Origin: Bog-473 sp963821755
Lineage (GTDB): Bacteria > Actinomycetota > Acidimicrobiia > Acidimicrobiales > RAAP-2
Length of the DNA: 64,000 bases
Direction: 5' to 3'
Assembly: GCA_963821755.1 (NCBI GenBank)
Contig: CAWGEX010000003.1
Span: 868,001 to 932,000, forward strand
The position numbers were made by a program, and so were the translations under genes. A model generated the notes under the pieces. It saw only the letters and a program-made list of their open reading frames with translations. It had not been told where the DNA came from and ran no database searches. Of the stretch, positions 42,391 through 53,168 are shown piece by piece (the stretch's first letter is position 1; each line of letters starts with the position of its first letter).

Positions 42391-43500
42391 ATGGCAATCG
42401 CCGCTAATTTTCAAAAGGTTGTGTTACGCACTCGGTTAGCTCCGACCAGGGGAGCAATCGCGGGACAACTCCGTGGATTCGTCGGTCGGGCTCTTGTGTT
42501 GGCGACCGTTGTCGCCACCGTGTCACTACCGAATGTCCTGACATCAGAAGCCGCCCAAGCTGACCAGGTCGGTACTCTCAACGCACAAGCCAAAGAGATC
42601 TCGCAAGAACTGGTTCAAGAGCAGTTACAGATCGGCGGCTACCAGCAGCAGTATTCGGTGGCATCGGAAAGAGTGGCGACCGACGCCCGCGACATCGCGC
42701 AGACCCAACAGCAGATCGGGAGCGACCGGCGCCAGGTCACGTCCAAGGTCCTGCTGGTCCGCCATCTCGCCATCGCGTCGTACGTCTTCGGCGATAGTGA
42801 ATCCTCGACGTCGAACGCGGGGGTGTTTGCCAGCAACGAGTCGACGGTGCAGGCGGCGGGCGAGTACACCACCATCGCGGTCGGCAATCTGACCGAGGCA
42901 TTGGACCAACTGCACACTGCGCAGCACACCCTCCAAGGTCATGAAGCAGCGCTGCAACAACAGCAGACACAGGACCGCTTGGCACAGAGCACGCAAGCGA
43001 CCTCTCTCTCGCTCGCCAACGACACCCAGAGCAAAATGGAGGCTGCCGAGGCCCAGGTGACCGGACAGTTGGCCGTAGCCGTGGCGCAGCAAGCTGCTGC
43101 ACAGTCCGCCGCGGCAAGCGCGGCGGTGGCCGCCGCCCAGCGGGCTGCAGTCCCCCCGCCGGCGGCGAGCCAACCAACCTCGAGCGCCTCGCCACCCGTC
43201 GCACCACCAACCGCAACCGGTGGGGCCACGACTGACCCGGTCCTTAACGCGTTCCTGCAGTGCGTGGTGCAAGCGGAATCAGGGGGAGACTATGGAGCGG
43301 TGTCCCCGGACGGGCTCTATATGGGTGCATTCCATTTCAGCCAACCGACGTGGAACCTCGCCGCCCAAGCGGCTGGCCTACCCGGCCTCGTGGGCGTCCC
43401 CCCAAACACCACGTCGAAGGCTGACCAGGACACCGTTGCCGTTGCCCTCTATGCCCTTGATGGCGAGCAACCATGGCTCGGAGACCGCTGTAGCCAATAG
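42391..43500 (+). CDS. Secreted RPF/transglycosylase-like protein with coiled coil
   Basis: About 369 residues from ATG 42391 (GTG codons upstream at 42388 and 42361 are possible). A signal peptide (LVLATVVATVSLPNVLTSEAAQA) is followed by a long Gln/Ala-rich coiled coil (about 55-240), a Pro/Ser/Thr linker, and a C-terminal resuscitation-promoting-factor-like lysozyme domain: CVVQAESGGDYGAVSPDGLYMGAFHFSQPTW with the catalytic Glu of QAESGG, ending LGDRCSQ. It would act on peptidoglycan outside the membrane, probably during growth or division. The layout (coiled coil plus hydrolase) resembles other actinobacterial cell-wall lytic proteins. No riboswitch that I can recognise precedes it. Confidence 0.83.
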   Translation: MAIAANFQKVVLRTRLAPTRGAIAGQLRGFVGRALVLATVVATVSLPNVLTSEAAQADQVGTLNAQAKEISQELVQEQLQIGGYQQQYSVASERVATDARDIAQTQQQIGSDRRQVTSKVLLVRHLAIASYVFGDSESSTSNAGVFASNESTVQAAGEYTTIAVGNLTEALDQLHTAQHTLQGHEAALQQQQTQDRLAQSTQATSLSLANDTQSKMEAAEAQVTGQLAVAVAQQAAAQSAAASAAVAAAQRAAVPPPAASQPTSSASPPVAPPTATGGATTDPVLNAFLQCVVQAESGGDYGAVSPDGLYMGAFHFSQPTWNLAAQAAGLPGLVGVPPNTTSKADQDTVAVALYALDGEQPWLGDRCSQ

Positions 43501-43625
43501 GCACGACGTCGATGCCGTCGGCCGACGTCGGGGGATGCTTGGTCAGGTGTCAGATGCGGTGCGTCCCTTCAGACGGGAACCCGCTCCATGAATTCGTCCG
43601 ATGTTTCGCCCGCGGAAAACGGTGG

Positions 43626-43910
43626 TCAGTGTTGCTCGGCCCGCCACATTGGCTGCGGGACGGCATGGCCAGCGGTCTTGAGGGCGGCGAAATAGGCATC
43701 TTCAGCTCCGCGGACCCGGTGGACAACATGGGCGATGATGGCACGCTGCTCGGTCGAGGGGGACGACCCGTCGCTGAGAAATGGGGCAATCGTTGCCTCC
43801 GCCTCTTTGACGGCGGCCCAATATCGCCGGAGGGCGTCGGCGCACTCATCCTCCGCCATGGTTCGTTGTCTCCGTTCAGCCTCGAAGGTTCCGATCAGTC
43901 CGACCACCAT
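43626..43910 (-). CDS. Small hypothetical protein
   Basis: 94 residues from 43910, or 77 from the internal ATG at about 43859. Charged, helical sequence (EDECADALRRYWAAVKEAEATIAPF) without membrane or metal motifs. Coding-like third-base composition is the only support, together with clear amphipathic helices. No family recognised. Confidence 0.4.
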   Translation of the reverse strand: MVVGLIGTFEAERRQRTMAEDECADALRRYWAAVKEAEATIAPFLSDGSSPSTEQRAIIAHVVHRVRGAEDAYFAALKTAGHAVPQPMWRAEQH

Positions 43911-44385
43911 GTAACGCCTCCAACCTCACGGCTCGCAAGGAGCCCATCCGCTTGTCGTTACGGTAACGAGGGTCACCCCTGTTTCTTCCGGCGGAACTTC
44001 CAGGCCGGCCGCCCCCCTATGGCGGTTGCAATACCGCTGCGCCGTCACCTGGTCGATGAGACACCGCACCGCATCGGCATGCGCCAGCAAGAACACTCGA
44101 CACCGATCGGTCCGAACCCGAGACGGGTGAGTCCGCCGGCACGATGGCGTCGGGATCGGGCCTTGGTCCCGCAGATCGGGAACTGAACGCCGTCCGATCG
44201 ATTCACGGACCACGTCGGGCGGATTCCACGGCTCGGTCGGGGTGGTGCGTTGTGGCCCGCGTCCGGGGTCCGGCGCGGCAGCGCGTGGGCGGTCACCGAC
44301 GACGCGGCCTGACGCGGCCTGCACCGCCTAGGGCGCGTGTGCTCGCCCCACTTGTCCGCCCGAGCAAGATTGCTAGCGTGCAGTC
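43911..44385. other. Gap of about 475 bp without a supported gene
   Basis: Short open frames exist on both strands, but none has recognisable domains, a good ribosome site or consistent composition. The right end must hold the promoter of the MarR gene. Confidence 0.5.
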
Positions 44386-44899
44386 GTGCCCGAGCGACGC
44401 CAGTTGCCGTTCGATCCGATTGTCGAGGCCCGACGACAATGGGAAACGCCAGGGGTGGGAGGCCCAGGCACCAGCCATGGCGGTGGTCACATCCATCATG
44501 CGGCTCCAGCAGGTGTTCTTGTCGGCACGCGGACAGCGCATACTGCGGCCGCTCGAGCTCACCTTTGCTCGCTACGAGGTGCTCATGCTGCTTTCGTTCT
44601 CGAGGACCGGACATCTGCCCCTGGGCATCATCGGCGAACGACTGCAGGTCAATGCGGCCAGCGTGACGAACGCTGTCGATCGACTCGAGGCGCAAGGTCT
44701 GGTCGAACGACGCCCCAACCCCCAAGACGGACGGGGTACCTTGGCCGCCCTGACCGAGCCGGGCCGTCGTCTGGCCCGGAGGGCCACCGAGCTCATGAAT
44801 GCGCGGTCTTCACCGATGTGGGACTGGACGGACCCGGTTACGAGACATCTGTTCGGTGCCCTGAGCCAACTGCGCCAGGCCGCAGGGGACTTCGCCTAG
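44386..44899 (+). pseudogene. MarR family regulator with three small frame breaks
   Basis: From GTG 44386 the frame gives VPERRQLPFDPIVEARRQWE. One extra base near 44447-44451 then shifts into GWEAQAPAMAVVTSIMRLQQ, LTFARYEVLMLLSFSRTG and the winged-helix block RLQVNAASVTNAVDRLEAQGLV with the wing RRPNPQDGRG. Near 44801 and 44835 two compensating shifts hide AVFTDVGLDGP, which homologues have before the last helix. Rebuilt length is about 170 residues. Such MarR proteins often regulate acyl-CoA catabolism; here it precedes an acyl-CoA mutase and an inverted repeat. Decay or base-calling error cannot be separated from this sequence alone. Confidence 0.72.
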
Positions 44900-44909
44900 G
44901 CGCTTTCAC

Positions 44910-44929
44910 TTACTTTGACGTTGAAGTAA
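44910..44929. promoter_or_regulatory. Inverted repeat between MarR and acyl-CoA mutase genes
   Basis: TTACTT-TGACGTTG-AAGTAA, perfect 6-bp arms, ending 12 bp before the mutase ATG at 44941. A related element with AACGT core lies at 47061-47080 upstream of the MFS gene. Confidence 0.55.
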
Positions 44930-44940
44930 TATGGAGACCC

Positions 44941-46573
<1,633 letters not shown>

Positions 46574-46577
<4 letters not shown>

Positions 46578-46993
46578 CGAACGAAGATCGGCCCCTCCGG
46601 GTTCTCGTGGCGAAGGTGGGACTGGACGGTCATGATCGAGGCTTGCGGATCGTGGCGCGGATCCTGCGCGATGCCGGCTGTGAGGTCATTTACGCCGGCC
46701 TCCGGCAATCGCCGGAGACCATCACCGCCATGACCATCGAAGAGGACGTCGATCTCGTCGGTGTGTCCATGCACAACGGCGCCCACCTCACCCTGGCACC
46801 GGCCGTCGTCGACTCGCTCCGGGCGGCCGGCCTCGACACGCCGGTTGTGGTCGGGGGCATCGTTCCCCCGGCGGACATCCCGCTTCTCAGGGCGGCCGGC
46901 ATCGCTGCCGTCCTGGGACCTGGGAGTTTCCAACGAGGAAGTGGTGGCCACCGTCAAGATGGCGGCCGCCGGAGCGGCGCACCGGTGACCTGA
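46574..46993 (+). CDS. Acyl-CoA mutase small subunit (B12-binding domain protein)
   Basis: A cobalamin-binding domain of about 138 residues. The DxHxxG motif is intact (VGLDGHDRG, about 17-25), followed by the usual VIYAGLRQSPE, LVGVSMHNGAHL and VVVGGIVPPAD blocks. His of DGHDRG is the lower cobalt ligand. The ATG at 46574 overlaps the end of the large-subunit gene by four bases. Near 46922 one extra G appears to shift the last 20 residues; the alternative frame (SNEEVVATVKMAAAGAAHR, to 46988) looks like the natural C-terminus. Confidence 0.85.
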
Positions 46994-47060
46994 GCCCGGG
47001 CCTCCGGGCCGGAGTGCCATCAACTGGCCGCGAACGGAGTGTCCCCTCACGGGTTATCTT

Positions 47061-47080
47061 TAACGTCTACGTGAACGTTA
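47061..47080. promoter_or_regulatory. Inverted repeat at the MFS promoter
   Basis: TAACGT-CTACGTGA-ACGTTA, perfect 6-bp arms, 16 bp before the ATG at 47097. The ACGT-rich design recalls sites of MerR- and TetR-type acyl-CoA regulators, but the regulator is not known. Similar core to 44910-44929. Confidence 0.55.
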
Positions 47081-47096
47081 TGAAGCCACTGCACCG

Positions 47097-48932
47097 ATGA
47101 CGACCGCCGATCCTTCGCTACGACGCCCGAGTCTGAGAGGTGCCGACCTCAAGGGACCGGTCGGAGACAACTACAAATGGGTCGCCCTGTTCATCTCAAC
47201 CCTGGGCATGCTGATGGCAACCATCGACGGCACCATCGTGCTGATCGCGCTGCCGGACATCTTTCGAGGGATCGGACTTGACCCACTGCAGGCGGGGAAC
47301 AGCTTCTATCTCCTCTGGATGATCCTCGGATTCTTGGTCACCACCAGCGTCCTGGTGGTGACGTTGGGGCGGATGGGCGACATCTACGGCCGGGTCCGCA
47401 TGTACAACCTCGGGTTTGCCGTCTTCACCTTCTTCTCCCTCCTGCTGAGCGTGACGCCGATGACCGGGCATGCCGCCGGCATCTGGCTGATCACCATGCG
47501 CATATTCCAGGGGGTGGGCGCTGCCATGCTGATGGCCAACTCGGCCGCGATATTGACCGACGCCTTCCCGGTCAATCAACGCGGCATGGCGCTGGGGGTA
47601 AACCAGGCGGCGGCGTTCAGCGGTACCTTCATCGGGCTGATCCTGGGGGGGATCCTGGCGCCGATCAATTGGCGACTGATCTTCCTGGTGTCCGTACCCA
47701 TCGGACTGTTCGCCACGGTGTGGGGATATCTCAGGCTGCGAGAGCTCGGCCAACGGCAACCGGCTCGTATCGACTGGCCCGGCAACATCACGTTCGCCAC
47801 CGGTCTCATCCTGATCATGGTGGGCATCACCTACGGCATTGAGCCCTACGGATCCCACGCCATGGGCTGGACCAGCCCGCTGGTGCTCGGATGCCTGGGC
47901 CTCGGACTGGCCTTCCTGATCGCCTTTTGCGTGATCGAGACCAAAGTGGCCGATCCGATGTTCCGGCTGCAGCTCTTCAAGATCCGGGCCTTCACCAGCG
48001 GTGTCGTGGCCAGCTTTCTGGCTGCCTTGAGCCGGGGCGGTTTGATGTTCATGCTCATCATCTGGCTCCAGGGGATCTGGTTGCCTCTGCATGGGTATGC
48101 CTTCACGGTGACTCCCCTGTGGGCGGGCATTGCCATGATCCCCCTCACCGTCGGCCTCTTGATCGCCGGACCTATCTCGGGCATCCTCTCGGACAAGTAC
48201 GGCGCCCGCCCCTTCGCCACGGGCGGCATGCTCTGCGCCGCCCTGGCCTTCTTCCTCCTCGAACTGCTGCCCGTCGATTTCCCGTACTGGGTCTTCGGCC
48301 TGGTGCTGTTCTTTGCCGGTCTGTCCATGGCCTCCTTCGGCTCCCCCAACCGGACCGGGGTGATGAACAGCCTTCCCCCACAGCATCGAGGGGCCGGATC
48401 GGGCATGAACACGACCTTCCAGAACTCCGCCCAAGTCGTCTCCATCGGGATTTTCTTCAGCCTGATGATTGTCGGTCTGGCCTCGTCCCTGCCCCAGAGC
48501 CTCTTTCACGGCCTGACCGAGCACGGCGTACCGGTCGCCGCGGCGCAACGCGCCGCCCACCTCCCTCCGGTTTCCACTCTCTTCGCCGCGTTCCTCGGCT
48601 ATGACCCCGTGCAGCACCTCATCGGCAGTGGCGTCCTTTCGCACCTGCCAGCACACCAACAGGCGATCCTCACCGGGCGCAGCTTCTTCCCGGGCTTGAT
48701 CACCGCACCGTTCAAAGCCGGGCTCGATGCGGCCTTCGACTTCGCCATTTTGGCCAGCCTGGTGGCGGCCGGCGCGTCGTGGATGCGGGGAGGCCGCTAC
48801 GTCTACGTCGAACCGTCCTCGGTGACGAAGGCGGTCGAAAGGCCGACAGACACCGTCGAGGGGAGCCCCGTCACGGGCGCCGTCCTGACGGCGGCGAGTG
48901 GCACGACGACGGCCCGAGACGGCAACCGCTGA
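47097..48932 (+). CDS. MFS exporter, DHA2 family, long form
   Basis: An integral membrane protein of 611 residues with 14 helices. Motifs: LATIDGTIVLIALPDIF-type helix 1, LGRMGDIYGRVRMYN (motif A) and RIFQGVGAAMLMANSAAILTDAFP (motif C region). A large extracellular loop (about 465-540) precedes the last helix, and the tail is a 60-residue soluble Thr/Val-rich segment. The DHA2 long forms export drugs or lipid-like compounds. Its promoter region has an inverted repeat. Possible export of acids linked to the neighbouring mutase and dienelactone hydrolase is inference. Confidence 0.9.
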   Translation: MTTADPSLRRPSLRGADLKGPVGDNYKWVALFISTLGMLMATIDGTIVLIALPDIFRGIGLDPLQAGNSFYLLWMILGFLVTTSVLVVTLGRMGDIYGRVRMYNLGFAVFTFFSLLLSVTPMTGHAAGIWLITMRIFQGVGAAMLMANSAAILTDAFPVNQRGMALGVNQAAAFSGTFIGLILGGILAPINWRLIFLVSVPIGLFATVWGYLRLRELGQRQPARIDWPGNITFATGLILIMVGITYGIEPYGSHAMGWTSPLVLGCLGLGLAFLIAFCVIETKVADPMFRLQLFKIRAFTSGVVASFLAALSRGGLMFMLIIWLQGIWLPLHGYAFTVTPLWAGIAMIPLTVGLLIAGPISGILSDKYGARPFATGGMLCAALAFFLLELLPVDFPYWVFGLVLFFAGLSMASFGSPNRTGVMNSLPPQHRGAGSGMNTTFQNSAQVVSIGIFFSLMIVGLASSLPQSLFHGLTEHGVPVAAAQRAAHLPPVSTLFAAFLGYDPVQHLIGSGVLSHLPAHQQAILTGRSFFPGLITAPFKAGLDAAFDFAILASLVAAGASWMRGGRYVYVEPSSVTKAVERPTDTVEGSPVTGAVLTAASGTTTARDGNR

Positions 48933-48992
48933 GGAGCACCGAGCACCAACCACCGCCCCACCGGAACCAATGACATCGAATGGAGTCCATCA

Positions 48993-49718
48993 ATGAGCAC
49001 AAGCGCGCACATCACGATCACCACGCCCGACGGTCCGATGCCGGCCTACGAGTCATCGCCGGATGGGGGTGCCAGCGGCGCCGTGGTAGTGGTCCAGGAA
49101 GCCTTCGGCGTCACCGCGCATATTGAGCACATCGTCGATCGACTCGCCGCGGCCGGGTGGCATGCCGTCGCACCGGCCTTCTTCCACCGTCAGGGGGCTC
49201 CGGTGATCGCCTATGACGACCTCGAATCGGTGATGCCCGTCATGGGCCAGCTCACGGCCGAAGGAATCACCGATGATCTCAACGCCACCTTCGACCACCT
49301 CGAAGCTGCCGGCTTCCCGGCGGCGCGTACGGGCATCGTCGGATTCTGCATGGGCGGCAGCGTGGCCTTCTACGCCGCCACCATGCGGGAGCTCGGTGCC
49401 GCCGTGACCTTTTACGGTGGGGGCGTCACCACCGGGCGGTTCGGCCTCCGTCCGCTGGTGGACCTGGCCCCGGACCTGAAAGCACCCTGGCTCGGACTCT
49501 ACGGCGATCTCGACCAGGGCATACCCCCACGTGACGTCGAACAACTGCGGCAGGTCGCATCAAGCGCAGCCGTGGACACCGAGATCGTCCGCTACGCCGA
49601 AGCCCAACACGGCTTCAACTGCAACGACCGGCCGGCTGCCTTCAACGAGGCGGCAGCCGATGATGCCTGGGATCGCACGCTGAGGTGGTTCGACCGGCAT
49701 CTTGCCGCCAGGGGCTGA
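48993..49718 (+). CDS. Dienelactone hydrolase family protein
   Basis: An alpha/beta-hydrolase of 241 residues with a cysteine nucleophile: Cys119 (IVGFCMGGSVAF), Asp172 (YGDLDQGIP) and His206 (AQHGFNC) form the triad. Carboxymethylenebutenolidase (ClcD/TfdE) is the family model, converting dienelactones to maleylacetates in chloroaromatic breakdown; many members have other ester or lactone substrates. It follows the MFS gene by 60 bp and has GAATGGAG before ATG 48993, so it may share the transcript. Confidence 0.92.
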   Translation: MSTSAHITITTPDGPMPAYESSPDGGASGAVVVVQEAFGVTAHIEHIVDRLAAAGWHAVAPAFFHRQGAPVIAYDDLESVMPVMGQLTAEGITDDLNATFDHLEAAGFPAARTGIVGFCMGGSVAFYAATMRELGAAVTFYGGGVTTGRFGLRPLVDLAPDLKAPWLGLYGDLDQGIPPRDVEQLRQVASSAAVDTEIVRYAEAQHGFNCNDRPAAFNEAAADDAWDRTLRWFDRHLAARG

Positions 49719-49884
49719 CGCCGCAAGCCGCCATTCGGAGCTCGGCGCTCGGAGCGGGTGGGGCCGAGGGTTTCCGCCCGCGTGGCCCCGGGATCCGCCC
49801 CGGGAGGCCCCGGACGTCGTATTCTCAGCGCCGGAGGCTGCAGGGACGGACGAATTTGGCGATGCAGCCACGGGAGGCAGGGCA

Positions 49885-50646
49885 ATGGCCACGCGCACCG
49901 ACCGATTCGATGTCGGCCGTCTCCGCACCTCGGGAGTCATCGTCGTGGTCCTCGCGTTGGGTGCCGTCGGATTCAACTCGTGCGGGGTCATCAACAAGGT
50001 GAAGTCGACCGTGCACGACATACAGGGCAACAAAGCCACCATCGATTCCTTCAACACCAAATTGCAATCCGGGGCAGCGACACCCTTCGATGCGACCTAT
50101 GTGACCACCGGGAGCGCACCGGCGACCATTGTCTACGCGGTCCAGCCCCCGACGGGGGTGGCGTTCAACCTCACCCCGACCGCCGGGGGCGGCACCGCCA
50201 CTCCCGTGCATCTGGTGGTGAACTCATCCGGCGAATTCGCCTGTTCCCAGGCCTCTTCTGCCGTGCCGTGGACCTGTCAGAAATTGGGGACCGCCGACGC
50301 CGCCGCCCAGAACCAGATCTTCAATTTCTACACGCCGGCCCACTGGATCGGGTTCCTCAGAGACTTCTCCCTGGCCGCCGGCTTCGCTGGCGACAAGGTC
50401 ACCCAGTCGACCATGACGGTCAACGGATTCAATCTGAATTGCGTTGACTTCAACGCCGGCGGGGTTCTCGGGACGAGCACCATCTGCTCGACCGATCAGG
50501 GCATCTTGGGGTACGTCAAGGTCGCCTCCGACTCAACCAGCTTCGAGATCCAGAGCTACTCCACATCGCCCCCGGCTTCGCTGTTCGAACTGCCACCGGG
50601 CGCCACGGTGACGACCACGCCGACCGTGCCGACCGGAAGCTCGTAG
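49885..50646 (+). CDS. Secreted or lipoprotein-like hypothetical protein
   Basis: 253 residues from ATG 49885 after GGGAGGCAGGGC. A basic start and hydrophobic core (SGVIVVVLALGAVGFNSCG) suggest a signal; NSCG near residue 33 is a poor lipobox, so either lipoprotein or anchor. The mature part has FNTKLQSGAATPFDATYVTTG, several paired cysteines (FACSQ, WTCQK, LNCVDF, TICSTD) that probably form disulphides, and a Pro/Thr-rich tail. It resembles actinobacterial proteins annotated only as hypothetical. Stand-alone gene. Confidence 0.72.
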   Translation: MATRTDRFDVGRLRTSGVIVVVLALGAVGFNSCGVINKVKSTVHDIQGNKATIDSFNTKLQSGAATPFDATYVTTGSAPATIVYAVQPPTGVAFNLTPTAGGGTATPVHLVVNSSGEFACSQASSAVPWTCQKLGTADAAAQNQIFNFYTPAHWIGFLRDFSLAAGFAGDKVTQSTMTVNGFNLNCVDFNAGGVLGTSTICSTDQGILGYVKVASDSTSFEIQSYSTSPPASLFELPPGATVTTTPTVPTGSS

Positions 50647-50716
50647 ATCAGCCTCATCGGCCCGGACTCACGCCGTCGCGCGGCGACGTGTGGGTGACGG
50701 TCCGTCGACCCACACC

Positions 50717-51607
50717 CTAGGAGGGCTCGTGGGGCGCCGGAGTGTGACGCGTGGTCCGGGTGGTGATCACCTCAGCCATCGAGTCCGTGAGCCAGGAGAA
50801 CGAGTTCTTGCCGGTGACAACGGTATTGGTAAGGGTGCCGATCTGGTCGATGGTGATGCGGACCACATCACCCGGGCACAGGCTGAAGTCCATCTCCGGT
50901 ACGAGGCCGGTGCCGGTCGACAGGATGACTCCAGCTGGAAACGATTCTTCGGCGAACAACCACCTCGCCAATTCGTCCGGCTTCCGATACATGGCGCTGG
51001 TGTTGGTCCTCCCCTGCCAGGCGGTCGTGTCATCCCTGGAGACGGTGAGCTCGATGTCGAGGTCTCCCGGGTCGGGGACCTCCCACGCCGGGCGGATACC
51101 CGTGGCCAGCGCGCATGAACCGGCAAAGAGCTTCGCCTGAGGCAGGTACAACGGGTTCTCCCCCTCGATGCTGCGGGAGCTCAGGTCGTTGCACACCGTG
51201 TAGCCGACGATCTCACCGTGGGCGTTGATGACGAGCGCCAATTCGGCCTCGGGCACATTGAGCTCAGAATCCGTGCGGATAGCCACTGGTTCACCGTCGG
51301 TCACCACCCGCCAGGCCACCGACTTGAAGAACAGCTCGGGGCGATCGGCCTCGTAGACGCGCTCGTAGACCTGGGCCACCGAGCTTTCTTCCTGGCGAGC
51401 CGACCGAGAACGCTCATAGGTCACACCGGCGGCCCACACCTCGGTCCGCCCGTCGACGGGCGGGAGAAGGATCACGTCTTTGATGTCGCTCGTCTCGCCG
51501 CCCGTGCCACTCAGGACGCCGGGAAGTTCTGCAGCCGACCTGGACAACAGGTCGTCCAGGTCGCGTACGGCGATCGACTTCACGCTGCCTTCTTGGCGCA
51601 GGCCCAC
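50717..51607 (-). CDS. Fumarylacetoacetate-hydrolase family, likely 2-keto-3-deoxy-pentonate dehydratase
   Basis: A protein of 296 residues. Metal ligands are readable: Glu120 and Glu122 (NVPEAELALVI) and Asp141 (VCNDLSSRSIEGENPLYLPQAK). The last block is typical of 2-dehydro-3-deoxy-D-arabinonate dehydratases, which give 2-oxoglutarate semialdehyde. The next gene upstream in the same direction is the matching semialdehyde dehydrogenase (51-bp gap), which strengthens this choice over fumarylacetoacetase or acylpyruvase. Together they form the end of an oxidative pentose (Weimberg-type) route. Confidence 0.85.
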   Translation of the reverse strand: MGLRQEGSVKSIAVRDLDDLLSRSAAELPGVLSGTGGETSDIKDVILLPPVDGRTEVWAAGVTYERSRSARQEESSVAQVYERVYEADRPELFFKSVAWRVVTDGEPVAIRTDSELNVPEAELALVINAHGEIVGYTVCNDLSSRSIEGENPLYLPQAKLFAGSCALATGIRPAWEVPDPGDLDIELTVSRDDTTAWQGRTNTSAMYRKPDELARWLFAEESFPAGVILSTGTGLVPEMDFSLCPGDVVRITIDQIGTLTNTVVTGKNSFSWLTDSMAEVITTRTTRHTPAPHEPS

Positions 51608-51657
51608 GCGGCACGGTCTCTTCCCGGCGGTCGATGTACCGCACGATGTCCATCCGG

Positions 51658-53130
51658 TCAGACGCTCTCTCGCTGACCATTGATCCGGCGAGGGATCCCA
51701 AGCGGATTGTCGTCTCGAAGGACTACGGGCAACAGATGGTCAGGCATCGACTGGTAGCACACGGGCCGCAGGAACCGCTCCACGGCGGCGGGGCCCACCG
51801 AGGTGTGGAGCGGGGCGGTCGTGGCGGGATACGGGCCGCCGTGCTGCATCGCCTCGGTCACGGACACGCCAGTGGGCCAGGTGTTCCAGAACACCCGCCC
51901 CGCCCGATCGGCCAGCAGCGCCAGAAGCGCTGGGAGAATGGGATCGGTCTCTTCGCCGTGCACCCCCGCCGCCAACTGCCCACCAAAGGCCTCGGCGGCC
52001 GCGAGCAACTCGTCGTCGGATCCATATTCAACCACCAGGGACGTCGGCCCGAAACACTCAACCAGCAATGCCTCACGGGCATCCAGCAGCTCTGGAACGG
52101 TGGTGGCCAACAGGGTCGGGGTTGGTTCCTCACCCGGCTGGTCATCGGTGGCAATGGCGCGGACGGCGGGATGGTCTCGCAGGGCCGTGAGCCGGGCGGA
52201 ATAGCTTCGATGGATACGCGTGTTGAGGAGCGGCACAGCCGATCGGTGTGCCGCCAGGGCTTCAACGAATACCTCGTCGCTGACAACGCCCGAGGGAACG
52301 AACAGCAGGCCCGGCTTGGTGCAAAACTGACCCGCTGACAGCGTAAAGGACGCGGCGAACCCCGAGAGGATGTGCGCGCCCCGATTGGTCATGGCGGTTC
52401 GGGTGACAAAGACCGGATTGAGGCTGCCCATCTCCGCGTAGAAGGGGATCGGGGTGGGTCGCGAGGCGGCCAAGTCGAACAACGCCCGTCCCCCACCCAA
52501 CGATCCGGTAAACGCGCCGGCCCGGATGTGCTCGGACAGTACGGCGGTCCGGCCCGCATCATCTCCGTAAATCACGCTGAAGGTACCGTGGGGAGCGCCG
52601 CTCGAGGTCAACGCCCCATCGACCACCATGGCCGTGCGCCGTGACAGCGTGGGATGTCCAGGGTGGGCCTTCAGCACCACCGGGCAGCCCGCCGCCAAGG
52701 CCGCGGCGGTATCGCCCCCCGCCACCGAGAAGGCGAAAGGAAAGTTGCTGGCGGCAAAAACGACGACCGGACCCAAGGGGATCATCATTCGACGCAGGTC
52801 AGGGCGAGGCCCGGGAGTCCACGCGGGGTCGGGGTGGTCGATGGACACCTGCAAGTACGCCCCTGCTTCGACCAAGTCCGCAAACATCCGAAGCTGGAAG
52901 GTGGTGCGGCCCAATTCCCCGACCAACCGAGCGGCATCCAGGTGGGATTCGGCGACAGCGAGAGGCACCAGTTCGTCGGCGGCAGCGTCGAGGGCATCGG
53001 CCACCGCACGCAGGCAGGAGGCTCGAGCGAGAGGGATCATCTCGCCCCATGGCCGGCTGGCGGCGGCGGCCGCCGCCAGTTGACCCTCCAGCTCATCGGA
53101 GGAGGTCTCGCTCGGAGTTTCGTCGACCAT
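51658..53130 (-). CDS. Aldehyde dehydrogenase, 2-oxoglutarate semialdehyde (2,5-dioxovalerate) dehydrogenase type
   Basis: A protein of 490 residues. The catalytic Cys270 (LSAGQFCTKPG), general base Glu233 (YAEMGSLNPV) and Asn129 (FAASNFPFAFSV) are present. The forms SAGQFCTKPG and AEMGSLNP are the marks of the KGSADH branch rather than ordinary ALDHs. It oxidises 2-oxoglutarate semialdehyde to 2-oxoglutarate with NAD(P). Same strand and tight spacing with the dehydratase; the glutamate decarboxylase gene lies 38 bp upstream in the same direction, suggesting one transcript. Confidence 0.92.
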   Translation of the reverse strand: MVDETPSETSSDELEGQLAAAAAASRPWGEMIPLARASCLRAVADALDAAADELVPLAVAESHLDAARLVGELGRTTFQLRMFADLVEAGAYLQVSIDHPDPAWTPGPRPDLRRMMIPLGPVVVFAASNFPFAFSVAGGDTAAALAAGCPVVLKAHPGHPTLSRRTAMVVDGALTSSGAPHGTFSVIYGDDAGRTAVLSEHIRAGAFTGSLGGGRALFDLAASRPTPIPFYAEMGSLNPVFVTRTAMTNRGAHILSGFAASFTLSAGQFCTKPGLLFVPSGVVSDEVFVEALAAHRSAVPLLNTRIHRSYSARLTALRDHPAVRAIATDDQPGEEPTPTLLATTVPELLDAREALLVECFGPTSLVVEYGSDDELLAAAEAFGGQLAAGVHGEETDPILPALLALLADRAGRVFWNTWPTGVSVTEAMQHGGPYPATTAPLHTSVGPAAVERFLRPVCYQSMPDHLLPVVLRDDNPLGIPRRINGQRESV

Positions 53131-53168
53131 CCGCGGCTCCTTCAGCGACGGGGACCGCGGGTGAGTGC

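Noticed and set aside
43926..44324. Minus-strand frame of 132 codons
   Set aside because: No domain, poor start context and mixed composition. It lies in a region where frame errors are frequent, so it is unsafe to call.
47196..48953. Minus-strand frame of 585 codons opposite the MFS gene
   Set aside because: High-G+C codon bias keeps the antisense frame open. Its product is His/Gln/Asp-rich with no family, while the plus strand encodes a full MFS protein.
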